Position numbers and translations under genes: made by a program
Shown here: positions 16,369 to 27,142 of the stretch, one piece after another
How the letters are laid out: every line of letters starts with the position of its first letter
Numbering within the stretch: the stretch's first letter is position 1
Origin: Candidatus Eisenbacteria bacterium
GTDB taxonomy: Bacteria > Eisenbacteria > RBG-16-71-46
Assembly: GCA_035712145.1 (NCBI GenBank)
Contig: DASTBI010000187.1
Coordinates: forward strand, 19,962-83,961
Length of the DNA: 64,000 bases
Direction of reading: 5' to 3'
The notes under the pieces: model-generated
Told to the model about the DNA's origin: nothing
Databases searched by the model: none
The model's input: the letters and a program-made list of their open reading frames with translations, nothing else

Positions 16369-18996
16369 TCAGGATTCTCCGAGGCTTCGCTTGAGCTCGG
16401 CCAGCAGCGCGAGCGCCTCGAGCGGCGTGGTCGCATCGAGGTCGGCGGAGCGAAGGGCTTCGACCACCGGGTGGGGCGCTGTCCCGAAGAGCGGAAGCTG
16501 TCCCGCGGCTTCGGCGGACACGGCACGTCCGCGCCCCTTCCGGCCCAAATGCTCCACCGTCCGCTCGCGCTCGAGCTCCGCGAGCACCGTCCTGGCGCGG
16601 TCGATGACGGAGTCCGGAAGTCCCGCGAGCTGCGCGACGTGGATGCCGTAGGACCGATCGGCGGCGCCATCCGCGATGCGATGGAGAAAGACCACTCCAT
16701 CCCCCCACTCCTGGACGACGACGTGGACGTTCCGCAAACGCGAGAGCGAGTCCGCGAGCTGGGTGAGCTCATGATAGTGCGTGGCAAAGATGGTCCGTGG
16801 CGTGGGTCCGCCCTCCGCGTGGAGGTGTTCCGTCACCGCCCAGGCCAGAGCCAGGCCATCGTAGGTGGCGGTGCCGCGCCCGATCTCGTCGAGCAGCACC
16901 AGTGAGCGCGCGGTCGCGTTGCGAAGGATGTCGGCGGTCTCTTCCATCTCGACCATGAACGTGCTCTGCCCGGCCCCGAGCCGGTCGGACGCGCCGACGC
17001 GCGTGAAGAGGCGATCCACCCATCCGATGCGTGCGGCGCGGGCCGGGACGAACGAGCCGGACTGGGCCAGCAGGACCGCCAGCGCGATCTGCCGGAGGTA
17101 GGTGCTCTTGCCGCCCATGTTGGGGCCGGTGAGCAGCAGGATCTGGCGCTCGCGTCCGTCGAGCGCGACCGCGTTCGGCACGAACTCCCCGCGCGCCATG
17201 AGCTGCTCGACCACCGGATGGCGCGCCTCCTCGAGGATCAGCGCGTCGGAGTCGTCGAGCACCGGCCGGACCCAGCCGTAGCGCGCGGCCGCTTCGGCCA
17301 GCGCGGACTCCGCATCGAGAATCGCCAACGCGTCGGCCGCGGCCTGGAGCCCCGGAACGAACGCGGCGGCGCGCTCGCGGAGCTCCACGAACAGCTCGTG
17401 CTCGAGCGCCTTGAGCCGGTCCTCCGCGCCGAGCACTTCGCTCTCCTTCTCTTTCAGGTCGGGCGTGACGAAGCGCTCCGCCGTGGTGAGCGTCTGGCGC
17501 CGCTCGTAGCGCGGCGGAACCTTGTCGAGATGAGGCCGCGTGACCTCGAGGTAGTAGCCGAAGACGCGGTTGAAGCCGACTTTGAGACTCGCGATGCCGG
17601 TACGCGTGCGCTCGTCGCGCTCGAGATCCGCGATCCAGCGCTTTCCGGAGTGCGCGAGCTCGAACAGCCGGTCGCGATGCGCGTCGTATCCCGGACGCAG
17701 GATGTCGCCGTCGCGGGAGACCGGCGGCGGGTCCTCCACCAGGGCGCGAGCCAGCAGGTCCGACAGCTCGGGGAAGCCGGGGAGCGACTCGCGCGCCCGC
17801 GCGGCTTCGGCATCGCCGAGGCGCAGCAGGATCTCGGCGAGCGCCGGAAGCTTGTCCAGCGCGTCGCGCAGCGCGCCGAGATCGCGCGGCGTCGCCCGCC
17901 GGAGCGCCAGCCGGCTCGCCAGCCGCTCGAGATCGGGAAAGCCGCGCAACGCGTCTCGAAACGACTGGCGGTCGATGGCGCGCGCGAGCCATCGCTCGAC
18001 GGCATCGTGCCGCCGCTCGAGGGACTGCAGATCGGCCAGCGGGCGCTCGAGCCAGCTGCGCAGCTTGCGACCGCCGAGCGTCGTGACGGCGAGGTTCAGG
18101 TGGTGCCACAGCGTGTGGGCGGGCTCTCCGCCGGGCTGGGGCTGGAACAGCTCGAGATGACGGGCCGTGGCCGCGTCATAGCGCAGCGTCGGCTGATCGG
18201 CGAGGAAGCGGGCGCGCGGCGCCGAGAGCGCCGGTCCGCCCTGCACCCGGTCCAGATAGGCGAGCGTGGCGGCGGCCGCCGCTTCCGCGGCGGGCATCTC
18301 GCGGAGTCTGCCGGCGAGCGTGGCGCCCCAGCGCGCGTCGAGACGGGCGGTGTCGAGGAACGGCTCGGGGCCGGCCGTGGTGCGCGCGCCGGCCAGGCCG
18401 AAGAGCACCGGCTCGAATCGCTCGCGCAGAGCGATGGGAAGGCCCGAGATCTCGGGGATCAGCCATTCCGCCACCCGCAGGCTGGCGAGCGCTCCCTGGG
18501 CCTCGCTCCATCCGAGCGCGGCGAAGCTCACCTCGGATGTCGACACATCGGCCACGCACAGGCCAAGCGCCTCCTCGGTTGGCCACACCGCGGCGATGAA
18601 GTTGTTGGCGGCCGGATCGAGGAAGCTCTCTCCCACCACCGAGCCCGGCGTGAGCACCTCGGTGACGCCGCGCGCGACCAGGCCCTTGGCCTGCGACGCG
18701 TCCTCGAGCTGCTCGCACACCGCCACCTTGTGCCCGAGCTTGAGCAACCGCGCGACATAGGCGTCACGCTGGTGCCATGGCACGCCGCACATCGGGATCG
18801 GCTGCGGATCCTGCTTGTTGCGCGACGTGAGCGTGAGACCGAGCAGCGAGGCTCCCGCGATCGCGTCATCGAAGAACATCTCGTAGAAGTCGCCGAGCCG
18901 GAAGAACAGGAACGAGTCGGGATGGTCCTGCTTGGCGCGCCGATACTGATCCATGAGCGGCGTCCGGCTCGCGGCCTTGGGCGCAAGGGTGCTCAC
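16369..18996 (-). CDS. mutS: DNA mismatch repair protein MutS
   Basis: 875 aa, full-length MutS1. Mismatch-contacting F37-x-E39 in 'GDFYEMFFDDA'. Connector and lever/clamp domains follow; the ATPase domain has Walker A 'LTGPNMGGKSTYLRQ' (Lys630), 'STFMVEMEETADILRNAT', Walker B 'SLVLLDEIGRGTATYDG' and 'FATHYHELTQL'. A C-terminal tail of about 80 residues fits the dimerisation region. Recognises mismatches and recruits MutL; mutL is not in the window. The GTG start at 18996 overlaps the stop of the upstream SPOR gene (GTGA). Confidence 0.97.
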   Translation of the reverse strand: MSTLAPKAASRTPLMDQYRRAKQDHPDSFLFFRLGDFYEMFFDDAIAGASLLGLTLTSRNKQDPQPIPMCGVPWHQRDAYVARLLKLGHKVAVCEQLEDASQAKGLVARGVTEVLTPGSVVGESFLDPAANNFIAAVWPTEEALGLCVADVSTSEVSFAALGWSEAQGALASLRVAEWLIPEISGLPIALRERFEPVLFGLAGARTTAGPEPFLDTARLDARWGATLAGRLREMPAAEAAAAATLAYLDRVQGGPALSAPRARFLADQPTLRYDAATARHLELFQPQPGGEPAHTLWHHLNLAVTTLGGRKLRSWLERPLADLQSLERRHDAVERWLARAIDRQSFRDALRGFPDLERLASRLALRRATPRDLGALRDALDKLPALAEILLRLGDAEAARARESLPGFPELSDLLARALVEDPPPVSRDGDILRPGYDAHRDRLFELAHSGKRWIADLERDERTRTGIASLKVGFNRVFGYYLEVTRPHLDKVPPRYERRQTLTTAERFVTPDLKEKESEVLGAEDRLKALEHELFVELRERAAAFVPGLQAAADALAILDAESALAEAAARYGWVRPVLDDSDALILEEARHPVVEQLMARGEFVPNAVALDGRERQILLLTGPNMGGKSTYLRQIALAVLLAQSGSFVPARAARIGWVDRLFTRVGASDRLGAGQSTFMVEMEETADILRNATARSLVLLDEIGRGTATYDGLALAWAVTEHLHAEGGPTPRTIFATHYHELTQLADSLSRLRNVHVVVQEWGDGVVFLHRIADGAADRSYGIHVAQLAGLPDSVIDRARTVLAELERERTVEHLGRKGRGRAVSAEAAGQLPLFGTAPHPVVEALRSADLDATTPLEALALLAELKRSLGES

Positions 18997-19871
18997 TCGG
19001 CCCTCACCACCTGATAGGTGACGCCGAGCGCCCGCACGGCGAGCTCGCCCGCCTGCCGGGCGTCTGCGGCGCTTCCGTACGCGCCGAGGCGCACGACGTG
19101 GATCGCCGACAGGCCCTGCCCGCGGGTGATCACCTGGGCGTTCGGGAATCCGGCGCGCTTGGCCTCGGCGGCGAGCGCTCGCGCCCGGCCGCGATCCACG
19201 AACTGCCCGATCACCACCGCGATCGTCCCGGCGCCCGGGCGCTGTGCCGAAGCGGCGAGGTGGGCGCGGGCGGAGGCGGCTTCGATGCTGCGCGGATAGT
19301 CCTTGAGCAGCCGCTCGCGCGCGCGTCGCGCCTCGTCCTGTCGGTCCGCCCGCTCGGCCAGCGCGGCGATCCGCTCGAGGATGGTGGGTCCGGTTTCGCC
19401 CAGCGGCTGGCCGAGCAAAGGCTCGAGCGTCTCGAGCGCCTTCTCCGGCCGCTCGGCCACCTCCCAGGCCTGTGCCAGCCCGAGGAGCGCCGGCTCGCGC
19501 AGCGTCGTCGAGGTCCGCGCCACGTCCTCGAGCGCGGCTCTGGCCTGGGTGGGCTCACCGAGACCGAGGAACGCGAGCCCCTGCGCGTACCTGGCCCGCG
19601 GCTTCTCGCCCGGCGCCAGGCGTGCGGCGGCACGTCCGAAGGCGGCCGCGGCATGACGGAACTCGCCGCGTGCGTAGTGGAGCTGGCCCAGCACCATCAC
19701 CGCCCGGGCGCCGGCTCCGGGATCGGCGGAGGTTTCGAGTCGGCGAAGCGTGGCCGGCAGGCTGTCGCTGGGCGTCCTCGCGAGCAGAGTGTCGAGGTCC
19801 GACGCCTGCGCGGCCGAGACCGAGGCGCTGAGGGCGAGTGCCATGAGCATGGCGAGAGGCTTTCGCGTCAT
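18993..19871 (-). CDS. Secreted TPR protein with C-terminal SPOR domain
   Basis: 292 aa. Signal peptide (residues 4-23, 'PLAMLMALALSASVSAAQA'). TPR-like repeats from about 35 to 200 ('AVMVLGQLHYARGEFRHAAAAFGRAAARL', 'ARYAQGLAFLGLGEPTQARAALEDVAR', 'LLGLAQAWEVAERPEKALETLEPLL'). A SPOR domain at about 215-292 ('IAVVIGQFVDRGRARALAAEAKRAGFP', 'VRLGAYGSAADARQAGELAVRALGVTYQVV'). SPOR domains bind denuded septal glycan strands, so a division-site envelope role is likely (inference). The ATG at 19871 lies 7 nt after a -10-like TATCCT, with no SD. Translationally coupled to mutS. Confidence 0.85.
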   Translation of the reverse strand: MTRKPLAMLMALALSASVSAAQASDLDTLLARTPSDSLPATLRRLETSADPGAGARAVMVLGQLHYARGEFRHAAAAFGRAAARLAPGEKPRARYAQGLAFLGLGEPTQARAALEDVARTSTTLREPALLGLAQAWEVAERPEKALETLEPLLGQPLGETGPTILERIAALAERADRQDEARRARERLLKDYPRSIEAASARAHLAASAQRPGAGTIAVVIGQFVDRGRARALAAEAKRAGFPNAQVITRGQGLSAIHVVRLGAYGSAADARQAGELAVRALGVTYQVVRAE

Positions 19872-19878
19872 GCCGGGC

Positions 19879-19906
19879 AGGATACGGACGGCGCGGCACA
19901 AAGCAA
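19879..19906 (-). promoter_or_regulatory. Promoter of the TPR-SPOR/mutS pair, apparently leaderless
   Basis: Minus strand: TTGCTT (19906-19901), 16-nt spacer, TATCCT (19884-19879), then 7 nt to the ATG at 19871. No SD. Confidence 0.45.
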
Positions 19907-20189
19907 GCTCACGGCACCCACGACATGGCCCGAGAGAAACACGGCAATACGCGGTCGCGGCGTCTGCGCGATGGGGGCGGCGGTCAGCGTGGCAGGCTCC
20001 CATGAGCTGCGCCGCCATCCATCTCAGAACTCCATCGAACGCGCCGGCGCCTCGGATCCCAAACACGCGACCTCGGCGCTCGGCGCCAGCGGCTTGCTCA
20101 TGGGCCCTGCCGCGTGACCGCTCCTTTCAGCAGCTCGGCGCATCCCCGCGCTTCTCTCGGGCCATGTGGTGGGTGCCAGGGCCGCTCCT
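19907..20189. other. Gene-free stretch between rpsA terminator and TPR-SPOR promoter
   Basis: About 280 nt of GC-rich sequence. I see no protein-like frame, no tRNA-like fold and no long inverted repeat. The open frame running upstream of the SPOR gene here has no similarity or start signal and is not called. Confidence 0.5.
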
Positions 20190-20228
20190 TCACAAGAAAA
20201 AACCGGGCGGAACGTGGGTTCCGCCCGG
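20190..20228 (-). terminator. Rho-independent terminator of the rpsA operon
   Basis: On the minus strand, the perfect 11-bp stem CCGGGCGGAAC/GTTCCGCCCGG (20228-20203) with a 4-nt loop is followed by TTTTTTCTTGTG. Begins 21 nt after the rpsA stop. Confidence 0.95.
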
Positions 20229-20249
20229 CGTGACTGCGGAGCTCGAGAG

Positions 20250-22070
<1,821 letters not shown>

Positions 22071-22108
22071 GAACGGGTGGCCTCCTGAATCGGTATGAGT
22101 TCGGGCGC

Positions 22109-22756
22109 TCAAGCGGCGCCCCGTGAAGCAGCGGTCTCCTGCCCGGTCCTGAGTATCGCGATCTCCCGCATGACGCCCTCGCCGACCTTCTGGTAGAGCA
22201 TTCGCCCCGGCGTGAGGTCGGTCTCCGGATCGATCAGATCTTTCCAGTGGCGTGCGTGCCCGAACCACAGACGGACCTTCACGCCGCGGCGCCACCAGCG
22301 CGCCGGTCGATTGCTGCCCGAGATGTAGCAGGGCACGATCGGGACGTCCGCCTGGACGGCCATCATCCCGACACCGGGTCGCGGGGGATGCAACTCCCCG
22401 TCGCGCATCCGGCTTCCCTCGGGGAACATCAGCAGCGCTTCACCCTGCCGCAGCACCTCGAGAGCCCGCGCCAGTCCGCTGAGATCCGCGACTCCGCGAC
22501 GAATCGGAATCGAGTTCAGCGAACGAATCAGCCACCCGAGCCCCGGCGTGCGGAACAGCTCCTCCTTGGCGAGGAAATGCACCTCGCGAGGAAGCGCAGA
22601 CCCGATCATCGGGGGATCCCAGAACGAGATGTGGTTCGAGGCGATCAGCAACCCACCCTCGCGGGGGATGTGCTGGCGACCTCGTACGTCCCATCCCGTC
22701 AGCAGACCGAAGCAGCCGCTGGCGAAAAGCCGCGCGGCACTATAATACGGGCTCAA
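22109..22756 (-). CDS. plsC: 1-acyl-sn-glycerol-3-phosphate acyltransferase (PlsC family)
   Basis: 215 aa. Acyltransferase block I 'SNHISFWDPPMIG' (NHxxxxD), block III 'LLMFPEGSRMRDGELHPPRPGVG' (FPEGxR) and 'VPIVPCYISGS' are present. It transfers an acyl chain to lysophosphatidate in membrane phospholipid synthesis. A short hydrophobic N-terminus suggests membrane association. The start is TTG at 22756, chosen because SD AGGAG lies 5-6 nt upstream and no ATG precedes block I sensibly. 15 nt after cmk. Confidence 0.92.
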   Translation of the reverse strand: MSPYYSAARLFASGCFGLLTGWDVRGRQHIPREGGLLIASNHISFWDPPMIGSALPREVHFLAKEELFRTPGLGWLIRSLNSIPIRRGVADLSGLARALEVLRQGEALLMFPEGSRMRDGELHPPRPGVGMMAVQADVPIVPCYISGSNRPARWWRRGVKVRLWFGHARHWKDLIDPETDLTPGRMLYQKVGEGVMREIAILRTGQETAASRGAA

Positions 22757-22771
22757 CGAATCTCCTAACCT

Positions 22772-23497
22772 TCAAGGGCTCGCGCCCGAGCCGGGAACGC
22801 CGCCCGATGGGTCTCCTACCCCGGCCGGGAACCGCGGATGGGCCCGGACCAGCTTGAGGACCTCCGCAACCTGAGCCTCGACCGTCAGGGCGGATGTGTC
22901 CAGCGTCACGGCGTCGGGTGCGGCAACCAGCGGGCTGTCGGCGCGCTGACGGTCCCTCCGGTCGCGGCGATCGAGGTCCTCGGCCACCTGCTCGATGGGC
23001 GCCGGAATCCCGTGGCGCACAAGCTCCTGGTGGCGGCGCATGACCCGGGTCTGCGGAGCGGCATCGAGGAAGATCTTCAACTCCGCGTCCGGGAAGACCA
23101 CGGTCCCGAGGTCCCTCCCCTCGGCCACGAGCGGGCCCTGCTGACGCAGACGCCGCTGAATGTCGACCAGGCGGCGGCGAACCACCGGCCGGGCCGCCAG
23201 TCGAGAGGACGTCTCGCTCACCGCCGGGGTGCGGATCCGGTCCGTCACGTCCACGCCATCGAGCCAGACCTGAGGCCGCTCCGGGGCGCCCGAGAGCGAG
23301 AGCTCGGTGGAACCGACGCACGCGTCGAGTGCCGCGTCGTCGTCGGGCGCGACCCCGAGCTCGAGCACTTTGACCGCCAGCGCGCGATAGAGCGACCCGG
23401 TGTCGACGTAGAGAAACCCCAAAGCGCTCGCCACCGCACGGGCCGTGGTGCTCTTTCCGGCGGCGGCCGGACCGTCGATCGTGACCACGAAGCTCAT
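22772..23497 (-). CDS. cmk: Cytidylate kinase
   Basis: 241 aa. P-loop 'TIDGPAAAGKSTTARAVAS' at residues 6-24, 'YVDTGSLYRALAVKVLELG', 'VAEGRDLGTVVFPDAELKIFLDA' and the lid-region 'DLDRRDRRDRQRADSPL' are the family signatures. Phosphorylates CMP/dCMP. The ATG at 23497 overlaps the aroA stop (ATGA). The aroA-cmk-rpsA order is a very common bacterial arrangement. Confidence 0.96.
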   Translation of the reverse strand: MSFVVTIDGPAAAGKSTTARAVASALGFLYVDTGSLYRALAVKVLELGVAPDDDAALDACVGSTELSLSGAPERPQVWLDGVDVTDRIRTPAVSETSSRLAARPVVRRRLVDIQRRLRQQGPLVAEGRDLGTVVFPDAELKIFLDAAPQTRVMRRHQELVRHGIPAPIEQVAEDLDRRDRRDRQRADSPLVAAPDAVTLDTSALTVEAQVAEVLKLVRAHPRFPAGVGDPSGGVPGSGASP

Positions 23498-24858
23498 CGG
23501 GCGAGCGCGTCCTCTTCGGGGACTTCGACCTCGGCGCCCAGCGTGCGCAGCGCTCTCACGAACCCCGGGTACGAGGTGGCGATCTCGCTCGCGCCGGTCA
23601 CCGTGACCGGGCCATCGGCGAAGGTCCCGGCGACGGCGAACGCCATGGCGATCCGATGGTCGCCGGCAGCATCGACGATTCCTCCGCGCAGGGTTCCTCC
23701 GTGAATCGAGAGCCCGTCCGGATGCTCCTCGACCTCGATGCCGAGGCGACGGAGATTCGTCGCCAGCGCGGCAATGCGGTCGCTCTCCTTCACCCGCAGC
23801 TCTGCCGCGTGGCGGATGCGGGTGACCCCGCGCGCCCGGGCGGCCGCCACGGCCAGCGCTGGAATCTCGTCGATCATCGTTGGAATGAAGTGCGCCCATG
23901 AGGCCGGTGTCCAGTCGCGAAGCGCTTCGAGCATGTCTGGCCCGGTGACGGTGACGTTCCCGATCGGCTCTCCCGCCTCCATCCCGGTTTGCTCTCGAGT
24001 GACCTTCGCCCCCATCTCTCCGAGTGCGAGCAGCAGTCCCGTCCGCGTCGGATTCAGGCTCACGCCCTCGGCGGTGATCGCAGCCCCCGGAGTGGCGGCG
24101 ACGCCGGCCAGGAAGAACGCGGCCGCCGAGAAGTCGCCGGGCACACGCAGTCGCCTCCCCTGCAACCTGGCCGGACCCGTGACCGAGAAAGGAGGAACGA
24201 GGGCATCGTCGAGCTCGTGGGCGTCGATCTCCGCACCGAATTCCGGAAGCATGCGCTGGGTGTGGTCGCGAGCGCCTTCGATGATCACCGTGGTCTTGCC
24301 CTCGGCAAAGAGTCCCGCGAGCAGCACGCAGGAGGCCACCTGTGCGCTCCTGCTCTCGACCTTGTATTCGATCGCGTGTAAGGGCCCACCCTCGATCTCG
24401 AGCGGCGGGAGACGGTCGCCTTCGCGGGCGCTGAGCTTCGCGCCCATCCTCCGCAAGGGCTCGATCACACGGTCGACCGGACGCCGTTGCAGCGACGCGT
24501 CCCCGGCCAGTGTGGAGCGGAACGGCTGCGCCGCGAGCGGGCCGGCCAGAAGGCGCAGTGTGGTTCCCGAGTTCCCGCAGTCGAGTATCCCGTCGGGTTT
24601 CGAGAACCGCATCGCGCAGCCGCGAAGCGTCACCTTTCCGGGTTCACGCCGCACCTCGGCGCCGAGCGCCTCGAGGCAGGTGAGCGTCGACTCGCAATCG
24701 GCTCCCGGGTTCGGCTCCTCCACGGTCGTGACGCCCTCGGCGAGTCCGCCGAGAATGTACGCGCGGTGGGTGACCGACTTGTCTCCCGGCGGCGTGACGC
24801 TGCCGCCCAGGCCCCGTCCCGGATGAACGACGATACGGGAGGAAGCGCCGGGCGGCAT
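23494..24858 (-). CDS. aroA: 3-phosphoshikimate 1-carboxyvinyltransferase (EPSP synthase)
   Basis: 454 aa. Shikimate-pathway enzyme joining shikimate-3-phosphate and PEP. 'TPPGDKSVTHRAYILGGLAEG' (PEP/S3P Lys), 'DCGNSGTTLRLLAGPLA', 'GDASLQRRPVDRVIEPLRRMGA', 'VPGDFSAAAFFLAG', 'IDEIPALAVAAARA', 'RVKESDRIAALATNLRRLG' and 'DHRIAMAFAVAG' are all in order. The ATG at 24858 lies 13 nt after the PilZ stop; a clear SD is not seen. Overlaps cmk by 4 nt. Confidence 0.96.
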   Translation of the reverse strand: MPPGASSRIVVHPGRGLGGSVTPPGDKSVTHRAYILGGLAEGVTTVEEPNPGADCESTLTCLEALGAEVRREPGKVTLRGCAMRFSKPDGILDCGNSGTTLRLLAGPLAAQPFRSTLAGDASLQRRPVDRVIEPLRRMGAKLSAREGDRLPPLEIEGGPLHAIEYKVESRSAQVASCVLLAGLFAEGKTTVIIEGARDHTQRMLPEFGAEIDAHELDDALVPPFSVTGPARLQGRRLRVPGDFSAAAFFLAGVAATPGAAITAEGVSLNPTRTGLLLALGEMGAKVTREQTGMEAGEPIGNVTVTGPDMLEALRDWTPASWAHFIPTMIDEIPALAVAAARARGVTRIRHAAELRVKESDRIAALATNLRRLGIEVEEHPDGLSIHGGTLRGGIVDAAGDHRIAMAFAVAGTFADGPVTVTGASEIATSYPGFVRALRTLGAEVEVPEEDALAR

Positions 24859-24871
24859 GTTCGGATTCGGA

Positions 24872-25402
24872 CTAGCGGCTTGCAGGACGGCGAGCGACGC
24901 GGCGGGCCGTGGTCTTGAGGGCCGTTGCCCGGCTTCCCGTGCGCTTGGCTCGCTGCACCACGCCTGCCTTCTTCTTCTTCGCCACGGCCGTGGTGCGGTG
25001 GATCGACTGGAGATTGCGCCAGGTGACGAAGTCGTCGAGGAGAATGCGGTGGCGCGGGTCGAGGCCGATGAAGCTGCACGCGAGCTCGTAGCCCGCGGGT
25101 CGCGACGCAGCGCCGGTCGGCATGCAGCGCACCACCACACCGTCGCATTTGAGCAGGCGCTGTGCGCCTTGAGTGCTCTTCTGGTTGGGCAGCACGATGG
25201 TGAGCGCGACCTTCGACAACGGAGCCAGGTAGTGCGGCGAGCTGCAGTACACGCCGCTCGAGGAAATGTTCTGGCTCTCGGTCACGATCTGGGTGAGGAC
25301 GGCGCCGTTCGTGGGCTCGCCCTCGACCCGCATGCTGAGGCTGGCGTCTGCGCGTGTGCTCGTCCTGCGCTCGACCTTCGGAATTCCCTTCTTGCGCGGC
25401 AT
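24872..25402 (-). CDS. PilZ-domain protein with long basic C-terminal tail
   Basis: 176 aa. Both c-di-GMP-binding signatures of PilZ are present: R13-x-x-x-R17 in 'ERRTSTRAD' and NxSxxG at 45-50 ('NISSSG'). The PilZ barrel runs to about residue 130. The last 45 residues are Lys/Arg/Ala/Thr-rich ('AVAKKKKAGVVQRAKR', 'ALKTTARRVARRPASR'), resembling nucleic-acid-binding tails. It may therefore couple c-di-GMP to RNA or DNA binding (inference). The ATG at 25402 overlaps the RNB stop by 1 nt (TGATG). Confidence 0.85.
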   Translation of the reverse strand: MPRKKGIPKVERRTSTRADASLSMRVEGEPTNGAVLTQIVTESQNISSSGVYCSSPHYLAPLSKVALTIVLPNQKSTQGAQRLLKCDGVVVRCMPTGAASRPAGYELACSFIGLDPRHRILLDDFVTWRNLQSIHRTTAVAKKKKAGVVQRAKRTGSRATALKTTARRVARRPASR

Positions 25403-27051
25403 CAATGTCTCCCCCGGTGGCGGCGACCCGGTCGCCGCATCGGCACCTCGATGGCCATGTCGCATTCGCGGCCCGGGACGTCCACGCGGGCGACGGTGAC
25501 GCGAACCGAGTCGCCCAGACTGAACCTCCGACGGGTGCGACGCCCCGTAAGGCGCACCCCCGTGGGATCCAGGACGAAGTGGTCGTCCAGGTACGAGCTC
25601 AGCCGGACGAAACCTTCCACTGGGACATCGTCCAGCTCGACGAAGAATCCGTGCGGATTCAGCCCGGTGATGATACCCGAACCTTGATCGCCGAGTCGCC
25701 CCTCCAGATACCGGAGGCCCTTGACTTTCACCGCTTCGCGCTCGGCATCGGCCGCGTTCCACTCCGAACCGGTGCACGACTCGGCGAGCCGGTCGAGCGC
25801 GTGGGGATCCCAGGCCGCGGACTTCCGGCGGTGAATCCACTCGCGCACTCGCCGGTGGTTGTGGAGATCGGGATAACGGCGGATCGGCGACGTGAAGTGG
25901 CAGTACTCGCGGGTGGCGAGCCCGAAGTGGCCAAGGTCCTTCTCCAGGTAGCGCGCGCGGGCCATCGACCGCAGCACCAGCCGATGGAGGACGCGCCGCC
26001 GCGCGGGATCGAGCGGAGCGCGCAGCAACGCCTGGAGGGCGCGAGCCGGGTCCTCGAGCGAGCCGAGGCGCGGCAGTGCGAGCGCGCGCAGCATGGCATC
26101 GAGGTCGACCAGCTTGGGAGGCCCCGGCGGCTCGTGGACGCGGTACAGCATGCCGCTCCTGCGCTCGGCCCCCTCCCGGCCCACGCAGCGGTTGGCGAGC
26201 AGCATGAACTCCTCGATCAGCTCGTGGCTCTCGAGGTGCGGGCGGCGCTCGATGCGAATCGGGACGCCGTGCTCGTCCACCCAGGCCTTGGTCTCGGGGA
26301 CCTCGAGGTCGAGCGCACCGGTCTTCCAGCGCCGCGCCCGCAGCGCGCGCGCGAGTCTCATCAACGACTCCACCGCGTGCTGGAGGTTCGCTTCGAAGGG
26401 GTGCTTGCCGTCGAGCGCCTCCTGCACTCTTCCGTAGGCCAGTCGATGGCGGCTGCGGATCACCGTCTCTTCGAAGCGATAACCCTCGAGCCCGCCACGC
26501 TCGTCGAGCTCCACGAAGACCGACAGCGCCAGCCGGTCCTGGTCGGGCCGCAGTGAGCAGAGGTCCGCGGACAGCGCTTCCGGCAGCATGGGGATGACGC
26601 CGCCCGGGAGGTAGCAGCTCAGTCCGCGGAGCCGGGCCTCGGCATCGAGCGCGCCACCATCCGGGACGTAGTGCGAGACGTCGGCGATGTGGATGCCGAC
26701 CTCGTGGGATCCATGCCCGAGCGAGCGCCAGGACAGCGCGTCGTCGTGGTCCCGCGCGTCCTCCGGATCGATCGTGAACACCAGCTGGTCCCGGATGTCG
26801 GTGCGATGGCGGATCTCGGCGGCTGTCGGCAGCTTCAGGCGGGCGGCTTCCCGCTCGGCGTCCGGCGGAAAGTGCACGCGCAGCCGATACTGCGAGGCCA
26901 CCGCGTGATCGTCCCACTCGGGGCGGTCGTCGGCGCCGAGCACCTCGACGAGACGAGCGACCCGGTCCTCTTCGATCTCGGCGATGCAGTAGTCGCCGTC
27001 CTCTGGAGCCGCATGACTCTTCCAGATCAGCGGAACGCGGCCGGGCCGCAC
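25402..27051 (-). CDS. RNB-domain exoribonuclease (RNase R/II family)
   Basis: 549 aa from the GTG at 27051. 3'-5' exoribonuclease: catalytic block 'FTIDPEDARDHDDALSW' with Asp95, Asp101, Asp103 and Asp104, 'VGIHIADVSHYV', 'LPEALSADLCSLRPDQDRLALSVF', 'EFMLLANRCVG' and 'HFTSPIRRYPDL'. A C-terminal S1 domain ('GFFVELDDVPVEGFVRLSSY') ends in a basic tail. It is shorter than E. coli RNase R (813 aa), lacking the N-terminal helix-turn-helix and cold-shock domains. The true start is uncertain. In-frame codons upstream ('GRAYFTRGRWIFDP') look coding-like, but no ATG/GTG/TTG precedes 27051 before the frame enters the 31-aa gene, and no SD is visible. A non-canonical start is possible. Confidence 0.88.
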   Translation of the reverse strand: MRPGRVPLIWKSHAAPEDGDYCIAEIEEDRVARLVEVLGADDRPEWDDHAVASQYRLRVHFPPDAEREAARLKLPTAAEIRHRTDIRDQLVFTIDPEDARDHDDALSWRSLGHGSHEVGIHIADVSHYVPDGGALDAEARLRGLSCYLPGGVIPMLPEALSADLCSLRPDQDRLALSVFVELDERGGLEGYRFEETVIRSRHRLAYGRVQEALDGKHPFEANLQHAVESLMRLARALRARRWKTGALDLEVPETKAWVDEHGVPIRIERRPHLESHELIEEFMLLANRCVGREGAERRSGMLYRVHEPPGPPKLVDLDAMLRALALPRLGSLEDPARALQALLRAPLDPARRRVLHRLVLRSMARARYLEKDLGHFGLATREYCHFTSPIRRYPDLHNHRRVREWIHRRKSAAWDPHALDRLAESCTGSEWNAADAEREAVKVKGLRYLEGRLGDQGSGIITGLNPHGFFVELDDVPVEGFVRLSSYLDDHFVLDPTGVRLTGRRTRRRFSLGDSVRVTVARVDVPGRECDMAIEVPMRRPGRRHRGRH

Positions 27052-27142
27052 ACGGCGTGCGGGATCGAAGATCCAACGGCCGCGCGTGAAGTACGCGCGG
27101 CCGAGGAGGCGGCGGGATTCGGGAGCCGGTGTTCCGAGCCGG

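Noticed and set aside
22071..22295. Upstream extension of rpsA
   Set aside because: Residues before 22070 are low-complexity and overlap plsC; the ATG at 22070 has AGGAGG.
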